Source: JAUYQR01 sp963822435 (lineage in GTDB: Bacteria; Pseudomonadota; Alphaproteobacteria; Rhodobacterales; Rhodobacteraceae). From it: a stretch of 64,000 nucleotides of DNA. The DNA is taken from NCBI GenBank assembly GCA_963822435.1, contig CAWGHN010000006.1, forward strand, positions 1 through 64,000, in the 5' to 3' direction. Each line of letters begins with the position of its first letter. The first letter of the stretch is position 1. Made by a program: the position numbers and the translations under genes. The notes under the pieces were generated by a model that saw only the letters and a list, made by a program, of their open reading frames with translations, was not told where the DNA came from and searched no databases. Shown one piece after another: positions 55,285 to 63,716 of this stretch.

Positions 55285-57570
55285 ATGAACATTCTCTGCC
55301 TCGGCGGCGGGCCGGCCGGACTTTACTTTGCCATCTCGATGAAGCTGCGCGATCCGTCGCACCGGGTGACGGTGCTGGAGCGGAACCGGGCGAACGACAC
55401 GTTCGGCTGGGGGGTGGTGCTGTCGGACGACGCGCTGGGCAAGATGGAGAAGAACGATCCGGTCAGCACGGCGGCGATCCGCAGCAATTTTGCGTATTGG
55501 GACGATATCGCGGTTGTTCACAACGGGGTGCGGACGGTGTCGGGCGGGCACGGGTTTGCCGGGATCGGGCGCAAGACTCTGCTGATCCTTTTGCAGGCGC
55601 GGGCGCGGGAGTTGGGCGTCGATCTGCGGTTCGAGACGGAGTTCAGGACGGCCGAGGAATACCGGAAGGAATACGATCTGGTGGTGGCGACGGACGGCCT
55701 GAATTCCGTGGTGCGGCGGGAATACGAGAGCGTGTTCCAGCCCGATATCGACACGCGGAAGTGCAAGTTCGTCTGGCTGGGCACGCACGCCAAGTTTGAC
55801 GATGCGTTCACGTTCATTTTTGAAAAGACCGCGCATGGCTGGGTCTGGGCGCATGTCTACCAGTTCGACAAGGACACCGCGACGTTCATCGTGGAATGCC
55901 TGCCGGAAACGTGGGAGGCCTGGGGCTTTCCCGCCATGACCAAGGAGGAAACGGTCGAGACCTGCCGCAAGATATTCGCGGCGCATCTGGGCGGGCATGA
56001 CCTGATGTCGAACGCGGCGCATCTGCGCGGGTCGGCGGTCTGGATGCAGTTTCCCCGCGTGATCTGCCAGAAGTGGTATCATGAGAACGTCGTCCTGATG
56101 GGCGATGCGGCGGCAACGGGGCACTTCTCGATCGGGTCCGGCACGCGGCTGGCGCTGGATTCAGCGATGGCACTGGCGGATTTTCTGCACAGCGAGCCGA
56201 CGATGGAAGCGGCCTTCGCGCGGTATCAGGAGGAGCGGCGGGTCGAGGTCTTGCGGCTGCAATCGGCGGCGCGCAACAGCCTTGAGTGGTTCGAGGAGGT
56301 GGAGCGGTATCTGGACATGCCGCCGATCCAGTTCGCCTATTCGCTGCTGACGCGAAGCCAGCGGATCGGACATGAAAACCTGCGCCTGCGTGACCCCAAG
56401 TGGCTGGCCGAGGCGGAGGACTGGTTTCAGGACCAGGCGGGCGGAGAGCCGGGGCGCAAGCCGATGTTCGCGCCGTTCCGGCTGCGCGACATGGCGTTGA
56501 AGAACCGCGTCGTTGTCAGCCCGATGGCGCAATACAAGGCGGTCGATGGCTGCCCGACCGATTGGCATTTCGTGCATTACGCCGAACGCGCCAAGGGCGG
56601 GGCCGCGCTGGTTTACACCGAGATGACCTGTGTTTCCGCGAATGGCCGGATCACGCCCGGTTGCCCCGGCCTTTACACGCCAAAGCATGAGGCGGCGTGG
56701 AAGCGGCTGGTCGATTTCGTGCATGAGGAGACGGACGCGAAGATCTGCTGCCAGATCGGCCATGCGGGGCGCAAAGCCTCGACCAAGCTCGGTTGGGAGG
56801 AGGACAACGCGCCTTTGGACCGGGGCAACTGGCCGGTGATGAGCGCCTCGGCCATTGCATGGTCGCCTGCCAATCAGGTGCCGAAGGAGATGGACCGCGA
56901 CGACATGGACAAGGTGTTGTTGCAGTTCGTCAAGGCGACCGAGATGGCCAAGACCTGCGGCTTTGACATGATCGAACTGCACGCGGCGCATGGGTATCTG
57001 ATTTCAAGCTTTCTCAGCCCGAAATCGAACACGAGGGACGATGAGTATGGCGGCAGTCTGGAGAACCGGCTGCGCTACCCCTTGGAAGTGTTTGCAGCGA
57101 TGCGGGCGGAGTGGCCAGGGTCGAAGCCCATGTCGGTGAGGATTTCCGCGACGGACTGGGTTGGCACGGACGGCGTGACGCCGGACGAGGCGGTGGAGAT
57201 CGCGCAGGCTTTTGCCGCTGCCGGTGCGGATATCATCGACGTGAGTGCGGGACAGACCTCGACCGAGGCAAAGCCGATCTATGGCCGGATGTTCCAGACG
57301 CCGTTCAGCGACCGGATCCGCAACGAGGCGGGGCTGGCGACGATGGCGGTGGGCAACATCACCGAGGCCGATCAGGTGAACCAGATCTTGCTGGCGGGGC
57401 GGGCCGATCTGGTGTGCCTTGCGCGGCCACATCTGGCGGACCCCTACTGGACGCTGCATGCGGCGATTGCGGCGGGCGATGCGGGGACGGCTTGGCCGCT
57501 GCCCTATCTGGCGGGCCGCGATCAGGCGCGGCGGCTGGTGGCGAAGGCGGCCGAGGTGATCCGTGCTTGA
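55285..57570 (+). CDS. 2-aminobenzoyl-CoA monooxygenase/reductase
   Basis: A 761-aa bifunctional flavoenzyme. Residues 1 to about 385 are a flavin monooxygenase (LGGGPAGLYFAISMK; GDAAATGHFSIGSGTRLALD). Residues from about 392 are an old-yellow-enzyme FMN reductase (MFAPFRLRDMALKNRVVVSP, ELHAAHGYLISSFLSP, DDEYGGSLENRLRYP, VCLARPHLADPYW). This fusion is diagnostic of the aerobic 2-aminobenzoate pathway: it oxygenates and reduces the ring of 2-aminobenzoyl-CoA, dearomatising it. The salicylyl-CoA 5-hydroxylase alternative lacks the reductase half. AGGAG precedes the ATG; the palindrome at 55224 is in its promoter. Confidence 0.9.
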   Translation: MNILCLGGGPAGLYFAISMKLRDPSHRVTVLERNRANDTFGWGVVLSDDALGKMEKNDPVSTAAIRSNFAYWDDIAVVHNGVRTVSGGHGFAGIGRKTLLILLQARARELGVDLRFETEFRTAEEYRKEYDLVVATDGLNSVVRREYESVFQPDIDTRKCKFVWLGTHAKFDDAFTFIFEKTAHGWVWAHVYQFDKDTATFIVECLPETWEAWGFPAMTKEETVETCRKIFAAHLGGHDLMSNAAHLRGSAVWMQFPRVICQKWYHENVVLMGDAAATGHFSIGSGTRLALDSAMALADFLHSEPTMEAAFARYQEERRVEVLRLQSAARNSLEWFEEVERYLDMPPIQFAYSLLTRSQRIGHENLRLRDPKWLAEAEDWFQDQAGGEPGRKPMFAPFRLRDMALKNRVVVSPMAQYKAVDGCPTDWHFVHYAERAKGGAALVYTEMTCVSANGRITPGCPGLYTPKHEAAWKRLVDFVHEETDAKICCQIGHAGRKASTKLGWEEDNAPLDRGNWPVMSASAIAWSPANQVPKEMDRDDMDKVLLQFVKATEMAKTCGFDMIELHAAHGYLISSFLSPKSNTRDDEYGGSLENRLRYPLEVFAAMRAEWPGSKPMSVRISATDWVGTDGVTPDEAVEIAQAFAAAGADIIDVSAGQTSTEAKPIYGRMFQTPFSDRIRNEAGLATMAVGNITEADQVNQILLAGRADLVCLARPHLADPYWTLHAAIAAGDAGTAWPLPYLAGRDQARRLVAKAAEVIRA

Positions 57571-58297
57571 GGGCCGCCGCGTCCTGATCACCGGCGGCGG
57601 ATCGGGCGCCGGGGCCGACCTTGCGCGCGGCTTTGCGGCGGCGGGGGCGAAGGTGGTGATTGCGGGGCGGCGGCGCGAGGCGCTGGAGGCGGTGGCGGCG
57701 GGCATTGGTGCGCAGGTGGTGGTGGCCGATGTCACGGACGAGGCGTCGGTTGCGACGATGTTCGGCGTGGCGGGGCCGTGCGACATCGTGATCGCCAATG
57801 CGGGGGCGGCGGATTCAGCACCCTTCCTGCGCACCACGCTGGCGCAGTGGAACGCGATGCTGGCGGTGAACCTGACGGGGGTGTTTCTGACCTTGCAGGC
57901 GGGGCTGCGGCAGATGCCGGGGTGGGGGCGGCTGATCTCGGTCGCGTCAACGGCGGGGCTGAAAGGCTATGCCAAGATCGCGCCGTATGCGGCGGCGAAG
58001 CACGGTGTGGTTGGGTTGACACGGTCACTTGCGCTGGAAGTGGCGAAGGGGCCGGTGACGGTGAATGCGCTGTGTCCGGGTTTCCTCGATACGCCAATGA
58101 CGGATCGGTCGGTGGCGGTGATCATGGAAAAGACCGGGAGAAGCGAGGCCGAGGCGCGCAAGGCGTTGGAGGGGATGAACCCGCAAGGGCGTCTGATCCA
58201 GCCGGCGGAAGTGACGGCGGCAGCGCTGTGGCTGTGTGGGCCAGGATCGGAGGGGATCAACGGGCAGGCGATCTCGATCGCGGGGGGCGAGGTGTGA
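57563..58297 (+). CDS. short-chain dehydrogenase/reductase
   Basis: A 244-aa SDR with TGGGSGAGADLARGFAAAG, NAGAAD, catalytic Ser in VASTAGLKG and YAAAKHG, and CPGFLDTPMT. GTG start inside the end of the monooxygenase gene (8-base overlap). Probably acts on the non-aromatic cyclic CoA ester formed upstream. Confidence 0.87.
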   Translation: MLEGRRVLITGGGSGAGADLARGFAAAGAKVVIAGRRREALEAVAAGIGAQVVVADVTDEASVATMFGVAGPCDIVIANAGAADSAPFLRTTLAQWNAMLAVNLTGVFLTLQAGLRQMPGWGRLISVASTAGLKGYAKIAPYAAAKHGVVGLTRSLALEVAKGPVTVNALCPGFLDTPMTDRSVAVIMEKTGRSEAEARKALEGMNPQGRLIQPAEVTAAALWLCGPGSEGINGQAISIAGGEV

Positions 58298-58725
58298 GCG
58301 AGCTTTCCAAGCGCCGGTTGAAGATGTGGATCAGGCTGCTGGGTGTGACGCGGGCGGCGGAGAGCCATTTGCGCGAACATCTGCGGGTGAACCACGCGAC
58401 GACCTTGCCACGGTTCGACGTGATGGCGGCGCTGTGGCGGCGGCGCGAGGGCGTGACGATGAGCGAGTTGTCGCGGATGCTGCTGGTATCCAACGGCAAT
58501 GCGACCACGGTGGTGGACCGGCTGGAAGCGGACGGCTTCGTGCGGCGCACGCCGTCGGAGACGGACCGGCGCACGGTGTTCGTGGCGCTGACGCCGGAGG
58601 GGCTGGCGGAGTTCGAGGGGCTGGCGGCGGGGCATGAGGCGGAGGTGTCGAAGCTGTTTTCCGCCATCAGCGAGGCGGATCTGGACGCGATGACCGAGAT
58701 CCTGAAACGGATGGGGGCGCGATGA
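58294..58725 (+). CDS. MarR-family regulator of the 2-aminobenzoyl-CoA cluster
   Basis: A 143-aa MarR protein: LPRFDVMAALWRRREGVTMS, ELSRMLLVSNGNATTVVDRL (recognition helix), wing RTPSETDRRTVFVALTPEGL. GTG start overlapping the SDR stop. BadR-like proteins of this family sense aromatic acyl-CoAs or acids; it probably binds the palindrome at 55224-55241. Confidence 0.88.
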   Translation: MSELSKRRLKMWIRLLGVTRAAESHLREHLRVNHATTLPRFDVMAALWRRREGVTMSELSRMLLVSNGNATTVVDRLEADGFVRRTPSETDRRTVFVALTPEGLAEFEGLAAGHEAEVSKLFSAISEADLDAMTEILKRMGAR

Positions 58726-59534
58726 GCGAGATGACAGGTTTGAAGCCGGAGCATTTCCTGTGGGAGATGCGGGGGCGGGTGGCGGTGATCCGGCTGAACC
58801 GGCCGGAGCGGAAGAACCCGCTGACGTTTGAGAGCTATGCCGAGTTGCGCGATTGCTTTCGCGGGCTGGCGTTGGCGTCGGATGTGGATGTGGTGGTTCT
58901 GGCGTCGAACGGGGGCAATTTCTGTTCGGGTGGCGATGTGCATGACATCATCGGGCCCTTGATTGGCAAGCCGATGGCGGAGTTGCTGGCCTTCACGCGG
59001 CTGACGGGGGATCTGGTCAAGGCCGTGCTGACCTGCGGCAAGCCGGTGATTGCGGCGGTGGACGGTGTGGCGGTGGGCGCGGGAGCGATCTTGGCGATGG
59101 CCGCCGATCTGCGGCTGGCGACGCCGGAGGCGAAATGCGCCTTCCTGTTCACCCGGGTGGGGTTGGCGGGCTGCGACATGGGGGCCTGCGCGATGCTGCC
59201 AAGGATCATCGGGCAAGGGCGAGCGGCAGAGTTGCTTTACACCGGGCGCACGATGAGCGCGGCGGAGGGCGAGCGCTGGGGATTCTGGAACGCCCTGCAC
59301 GGGGCAGAGGCGCTGGAGGCGGAGGCGATGGCGCTGGCGGAGCGGCTGGCCTCGGGGCCCACGTTTGCGCATGGCGTGACCAAGACGCAGTTGTTGCAGG
59401 AGTGGGACATGGGCGTTTTGGCCGCGATCGAGGCGGAAGCGCAGGCGCAGGCGATCTGCATGCAGACGGCGGATTTCGGTCGGGCGTATCGGGCGTTTGT
59501 GGCCAAGGAAAAACCGGTGTTTCAGGGGAACTGA
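58722..59534 (+). CDS. enoyl-CoA hydratase-family protein
   Basis: A 270-aa crotonase-fold protein: RPERKNPLTFESYAELRD, GGNFCSGGDVHDI (oxyanion loop), GAGAILAMAADLRLATPEAK and VGLAGCDMGACAMLPRIIG, in which Asp replaces the second catalytic Glu, as seen in ring-hydrolysing or isomerising members. May hydrate or open the dearomatised ring. ATGA overlap with marR. Confidence 0.87.
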   Translation: MSEMTGLKPEHFLWEMRGRVAVIRLNRPERKNPLTFESYAELRDCFRGLALASDVDVVVLASNGGNFCSGGDVHDIIGPLIGKPMAELLAFTRLTGDLVKAVLTCGKPVIAAVDGVAVGAGAILAMAADLRLATPEAKCAFLFTRVGLAGCDMGACAMLPRIIGQGRAAELLYTGRTMSAAEGERWGFWNALHGAEALEAEAMALAERLASGPTFAHGVTKTQLLQEWDMGVLAAIEAEAQAQAICMQTADFGRAYRAFVAKEKPVFQGN

Positions 59535-59554
59535 CCCCGGGGCGCTGCCCCGGA

Positions 59555-59580
59555 CCCCGGGATATTTGTGGACAGATGAA
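59555..59580 (+). repeat. intergenic repeat element, copy B
   Basis: CCCCGGGATATTT, two variable bases, GGACAGATGAA, with a GGGGCGCTGCCCC hairpin just upstream. The ATG within this element (59576) is in frame with the acyl-CoA dehydrogenase and may be its start codon. Confidence 0.75.
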
Positions 59581-60712
59581 CATGGCGGATGAGAGTTTCC
59601 TGAGTTGGCCGTTCTTTGAGGACCGGCATCGCGCGCTGGCCGAGGGGCTGGAGGTTTGGGCGGCGACGCATTTGCCGGTGGCGCATGGCGATGTGGACCG
59701 GGCGTGCCGGGAGTTGGTGGCGGCCTTGGGCGCGGGCGGGTGGTTGCGGCATTCGGGTGGCGAGGGCCTTGATGTGCGGACGCTGTGCCTGATCCGCGAG
59801 ACGCTGGCGCGCCATGACGGGTTGGCCGATTTTGCCTTTGCGATGCAAGGGTTGGGGATGGGCGCGGTGTCACTGTTCGGGACGGCGGAGCAGCGGGCGT
59901 GGCTGGAGCGGACGCGGGCGGGGACCGCGATTGCGGGGTTTGCGCTGACCGAGCCTGCCTCGGGGTCTGACGTGGCGGCAACGTCGACGACCGCGGAGCG
60001 CGTGCAGGGCGGCTGGGTGCTGAACGGCGAGAAGACGTGGATATCGAACGGCGGCATTGCGGATGTCTATGTGATCATCGCGCGGACCGGAGAGGCGCCG
60101 GGGGCAAAGGGGTTGTCGGCCCTTCTGATGCCGGCGGATGTGGCGGGGCTGCGCGTGGAGGAGCGGCTGGAGGTGATTGCACCGCATCCGTTGGCGCGGC
60201 TCTCATTGCGCGAGGTGCATCTGCCGGAAGGCGCGCTGATCGGGCAGGCGGGGGCGGGGTTCAAGGTGGCGATGTCGGTCCTGGACGTATTCCGATCGAC
60301 CGTTGGTGCCGCCGCGCTGGGCTTTGCGCGCCGGGCGTTGGATGAGGCGTTGGCGCGGGTGAAGGCGCGGAAAATTCAAGGGCAGGCGCTGGCCGAGATG
60401 CAGATGGTGCAGGGGCATCTGGCGGATATGGCGCTGAAGGTCGATGCCGCGGCGCTGCTGGTGTATCGGGCGGCCTGGGTGAAGGATCAGGGCGCGGCGC
60501 GGGTCAGCCGTGAGGCGGCGATGGCGAAGCTGTATGCCACCGAAGCGGCGCAGGAGGTGATCGACATGGCGGTGCAACTGCATGGCGGGGATGGGGTGCG
60601 CGCGGGGTCGGTGGTGGAAAGCCTGTACCGCGAGATCAGGGCGCTTCGGATTTACGAAGGCGCGTCGGACGTGCAACGGATCGTGATCGCCCGCGCGGTG
60701 CTGGGCAGCTGA
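59576..60712 (+). CDS. acyl-CoA dehydrogenase
   Basis: A 378-aa FAD enzyme: FALTEPASGSDVAATSTTAE, GGWVLNGEKTWISNGG, DVFRSTVGAAALGFARRALD, QLHGGDGVRAGSVVESLYRE and YEGASDVQRIVIARAVL, where the catalytic Glu is in the EGAS segment. It dehydrogenates the acyl-CoA chain after ring opening. Alternative start at 59582 (ATGGCGG). The first ATG lies in a repeated intergenic element. Confidence 0.9.
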   Translation: MNMADESFLSWPFFEDRHRALAEGLEVWAATHLPVAHGDVDRACRELVAALGAGGWLRHSGGEGLDVRTLCLIRETLARHDGLADFAFAMQGLGMGAVSLFGTAEQRAWLERTRAGTAIAGFALTEPASGSDVAATSTTAERVQGGWVLNGEKTWISNGGIADVYVIIARTGEAPGAKGLSALLMPADVAGLRVEERLEVIAPHPLARLSLREVHLPEGALIGQAGAGFKVAMSVLDVFRSTVGAAALGFARRALDEALARVKARKIQGQALAEMQMVQGHLADMALKVDAAALLVYRAAWVKDQGAARVSREAAMAKLYATEAAQEVIDMAVQLHGGDGVRAGSVVESLYREIRALRIYEGASDVQRIVIARAVLGS

Positions 60713-60724
60713 GGGGAGGGTGCT

Positions 60725-61171
60725 ATGAAGCTGGACGGTGGCATTACGCGAAACGGCGCGGCCTATCATGGGCGCGAGTTGAACATCCTTGGCCAGCGGT
60801 ATTTCCCGAAAGCCAGTTGCGAGGCGAGCTTTGCCTTCGAGACAAACGCGGAACCCGGTCAGTTCGTGCCGGTGCATATCCACCCGCATCAGGACGAGTT
60901 CATCCTGGTGCAGGAGGGTCAGTTGGAGTTGAAGCTGGACGGCGTCTGGCAGACGGCGAAGGCGGGCGATCTGGTGCGGATGCCGCGGGGGGTGCCGCAT
61001 GGGTATTTCAACAAGTCGGACGTGCCTTGCCGGGCGCTGTTCTGGGTATCGCCGGCGGGCAGACTGGAAGCGTTGTTCGACGTCTTGCACGCCATGACGG
61101 ATGTGCCGGCGGTGATTGCAGTCTCGGCCGCGCATGACGTGGAGTTCCTGCCGCCCGAGGCGAATGAATGA
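60725..61171 (+). CDS. cupin-domain protein
   Basis: A 148-aa single-cupin protein with metal ligands in VHIHPHQDEFILVQEGQLEL (H, H, E) and HGYFNKSD (His). No oxygenase signature can be named. Occurs in several aromatic acyl-CoA clusters; possibly an isomerase or a small dioxygenase, or a metal-bound regulator of flux. Confidence 0.8.
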   Translation: MKLDGGITRNGAAYHGRELNILGQRYFPKASCEASFAFETNAEPGQFVPVHIHPHQDEFILVQEGQLELKLDGVWQTAKAGDLVRMPRGVPHGYFNKSDVPCRALFWVSPAGRLEALFDVLHAMTDVPAVIAVSAAHDVEFLPPEANE

Positions 61172-61581
61172 TCTACCGGCGCGTGATCCCCGTGGAGTTC
61201 AACCACTGCGACCCGGCGGGGATCATGTTCTATCCGCGCTATTTCGAGATGACCAATTCGGTCGTGGAAAACTTCTTCCGCGAGGTGGCAGGGCGGTCTT
61301 ATGCGGCGATGATGGACGCGGGCGAAGGCGTGCCGACGGCGCGGCTGGAGACCGAGTTTCACGCGCCGACGCGGCTGGGGGAGGTGCTGGACTGGCGGTT
61401 GGTGGTGACGCGGCTGGGCGGCAGTTCGGTCGGGTTCACGGTGGAGGCCTGGTGCGGGACCAGCCACCGGGTGACGGCCAAACTGGTGTTGGTGTGGGTC
61501 GAGGCGGGCGGGCGGCCGACGCCCTGGCCCGAGGCGATCAGGGGCAGGATTGCGGCGTTTCAGGAGGCGGATGATGCATGA
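61168..61581 (+). CDS. 4-hydroxybenzoyl-CoA thioesterase-like protein
   Basis: A 137-aa hot-dog-fold thioesterase: VIPVEFNHCDPAGIMFYPRY contains the active-site Asp/His segment, then SVVENFFREVAGRSYAAMM. Likely releases CoA from dead-end aryl-CoA esters. ATGA overlap with the cupin gene. Confidence 0.88.
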   Translation: MIYRRVIPVEFNHCDPAGIMFYPRYFEMTNSVVENFFREVAGRSYAAMMDAGEGVPTARLETEFHAPTRLGEVLDWRLVVTRLGGSSVGFTVEAWCGTSHRVTAKLVLVWVEAGGRPTPWPEAIRGRIAAFQEADDA

Positions 61582-61978
61582 GTTCCTGCACCCCAAGGGG
61601 TGGAAGCCGGCGATCGGCTATTCCAACGGTGTCGCGGCGACGGGGCGGATGGTGTTCACCGGCGGCATGGTCGGCTGGAATGGCGACTGCGAGTTCGAGA
61701 CGGATGATTTCGTGGGGCAGGTGCGGCAGGCCTTGGCCAACATCGTGGCGGTCCTGGATTGTGCGGGGGCAAGGCCCGAACATATCGTGCGGCTGACGTG
61801 GTATGTGACGTCGAAGGCGGAGTATCTGGCGGACCTGAAGGCGCTGGGCGCGGCCTACAAGGCGACGATCGGGCGGCACTATCCGGCGATGGCCTTGGTG
61901 CAGGTGGTGGCCCTGGTTGAAGACCGGGCGAAGGTGGAGATCGAGGCGACGGCGGTGATACCGGAGGGTGAGGCATGA
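61574..61978 (+). CDS. RidA-family enamine/imine deaminase-like protein
   Basis: A 134-aa YjgF/YER057c/UK114 protein: GWKPAIGYSNGVAATGRMVF, GQVRQALANIVAVLDCAGA and LVEDRAKVEIEATAVI (Glu/Arg of the active site). An imine hydrolase fits this pathway, since the product of the monooxygenase/reductase bears an enamine that must lose ammonia. SD AGGAGG supports start 61574 (or 61571). Confidence 0.87.
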   Translation: MHEFLHPKGWKPAIGYSNGVAATGRMVFTGGMVGWNGDCEFETDDFVGQVRQALANIVAVLDCAGARPEHIVRLTWYVTSKAEYLADLKALGAAYKATIGRHYPAMALVQVVALVEDRAKVEIEATAVIPEGEA

Positions 61979-63630
61979 AACTGGGACCGACGAGACTTGG
62001 ACCGACGGGACTTGGACCGACGGGGCATGTCGATACCTTTACCCGCGACCGTCTGCCGGCGGCGGAGGATTGGCCGGAGATCAACACCTCGGCCTTTCCG
62101 TACCCTGAATGGATGAACGCGGCGGTAGAACTGACCGATGCGATGGTGGCCAAGGGGTTCGGCGACCATACCGCGCTGATCGGCAACGGGCGGCAGCGGA
62201 CCTACAAGGAACTGGCCGACTGGACCAACCGGATCGCGCATGCGCTGGTCGAGGATTACGGGGTGAAGCCGGGGAACCGGGTGCTGATCCGGTCTGCGAA
62301 CAACCCGGCGATGGTGGCGGCGTGGTTGGCGGCGACCAAGGCGGGGGCTGTGGTGGTGAACACCATGCCGATGCTGCGGGCGGGCGAGTTGACCGCGATC
62401 ATCGACAAGGCCGAGGTCAGCCACGCGCTGTGCGATACGCGGTTGATGGAAGATCTGGTGGCGGCGGCGAAGGGCTCGGCTTTTCTGAAGACAGTTGTCG
62501 GGTTTGACGGGACGGCGAACCACGATGCGGAACTGGACCGGGTGGCCCTGCGCAAATCGGTGCGGTTTCAGGGGCCGAAGGTCGGGCGGGACGATGTGGC
62601 GCTGCTGGGGTTCACCAGCGGCACGACGGGTGAGCCGAAAGCGACGATGCATTTTCACCGCGATCTTCTGATCATCGCAGACGGCTACGCGCGGGAGGTG
62701 TTGCAGGTGGTGCCGGAGGACGTGTTCGTAGGCTCGCCTCCGTTGGCATTTACCTTCGGGCTGGGCGGGCTGGCGGTATTTCCGCTGCGGTTCGGCGCGG
62801 CGGCGGCGTTGTTGGAACAGGCGAGCCCGCCGAACATGATTTCGATCATTCAGGAGCATAGGGCGACGGTGTGCTTTACCGCGCCGACCGCCTACCGGGT
62901 GATGCTGAAGGCGATGGAGGAAGGGGCGGACCTGTCCAGTTTGCGGGCGGCGGTGAGTGCGGGGGAAACCCTGCCCGCGCCGGTATATGACGAGTGGATC
63001 GCCAGAACCGGCAAGCCGATGCTGGACGGGATCGGCGCGACCGAGATGCTGCACATCTTTCTGACCAACCGGTTCAGCGACCATCGGCCCGCCTGCACGG
63101 GGCGGCCCGTGGCGGGGTATGAGGCGAAGATCGTCGGCGAGGACATGAAAGAATTGCCGCGCGGCGAGGTGGGACGGCTGGCTGTGCGGGGGCCGACGGG
63201 GTGCCGGTATCTGGCAGACGACCGGCAGCGGAGATATGTGCGGGATGGCTGGAACCTGACGGGCGACAGTTTCTGGCAGGACGACGAGGGCCGCTTCCAC
63301 TTTGCCGCACGGTCGGACGACATGATCATTTCGGCGGGCTACAACATCGCGGGGCCGGAGGTGGAGGCGGCACTTCTGTCGTATCCGGCGGTGCTGGAGT
63401 GCGCGGTGGTCGGGGTGAAGGACGAGGATCGCGGCCAGATCGTCGAGGCGCATGTGGTGCTGGCGGCGGGGTTTGCGGGTGACGCGCTGATGGTCAAGCT
63501 GCTGCAAGATCACGCGAAATCGGTGATTGCCCCTTACAAATATCCGCGCCGTGTGGTTTTTGTGGACGCGTTGCCGAAAACCCAGACCGGCAAGATTCAG
63601 CGGTTCAGGCTTTCCGAAGGGCGCAGGTAG
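61975..63630 (+). CDS. 2-aminobenzoate-CoA ligase
   Basis: A 551-aa AMP-forming acyl-CoA ligase of the benzoate/2-aminobenzoate-CoA ligase type. The family start HVDTFTRDRLPAAEDWPE comes after a 17-residue tag with three LGPT repeats. P-loop LLGFTSGTTGEPKATMHFHR; A5-type YEAKIVGEDM region; DGWNLTGDSFWQDDEGRFHF; catalytic Lys in KTQTGKIQRFRLS. It activates anthranilate as the first step of the cluster. ATGA overlap with ridA. Confidence 0.88.
   Translation: MKLGPTRLGPTGLGPTGHVDTFTRDRLPAAEDWPEINTSAFPYPEWMNAAVELTDAMVAKGFGDHTALIGNGRQRTYKELADWTNRIAHALVEDYGVKPGNRVLIRSANNPAMVAAWLAATKAGAVVVNTMPMLRAGELTAIIDKAEVSHALCDTRLMEDLVAAAKGSAFLKTVVGFDGTANHDAELDRVALRKSVRFQGPKVGRDDVALLGFTSGTTGEPKATMHFHRDLLIIADGYAREVLQVVPEDVFVGSPPLAFTFGLGGLAVFPLRFGAAAALLEQASPPNMISIIQEHRATVCFTAPTAYRVMLKAMEEGADLSSLRAAVSAGETLPAPVYDEWIARTGKPMLDGIGATEMLHIFLTNRFSDHRPACTGRPVAGYEAKIVGEDMKELPRGEVGRLAVRGPTGCRYLADDRQRRYVRDGWNLTGDSFWQDDEGRFHFAARSDDMIISAGYNIAGPEVEAALLSYPAVLECAVVGVKDEDRGQIVEAHVVLAAGFAGDALMVKLLQDHAKSVIAPYKYPRRVVFVDALPKTQTGKIQRFRLSEGRR
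61981..62025 (+). repeat. 15-bp tandem repeat, three copies, in the ligase gene
   Basis: CTGGGACCGACGAGA, CTTGGACCGACGGGA, CTTGGACCGACGGGG encode LGPTR, LGPTG, LGPTG directly after MK. Copies differ at one to three bases, so expansion is not very recent. Confidence 0.85.
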
Positions 63631-63716
63631 CGGCGCGGTTCGGGCGCCGGGTGCGATTACCCCTTGCCTCGGTGGGCGAGTTACCGCTTTGTCCCTTGGT
63701 CGGAAAAGGAAGACCC

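Noticed and set aside
55285..57570. Salicylyl-CoA 5-hydroxylase for a gentisate route.
   Set aside because: That enzyme matches only the N-terminal half; the fused FMN reductase and the adjacent ligase type indicate 2-aminobenzoyl-CoA. No gentisate dioxygenase is present.
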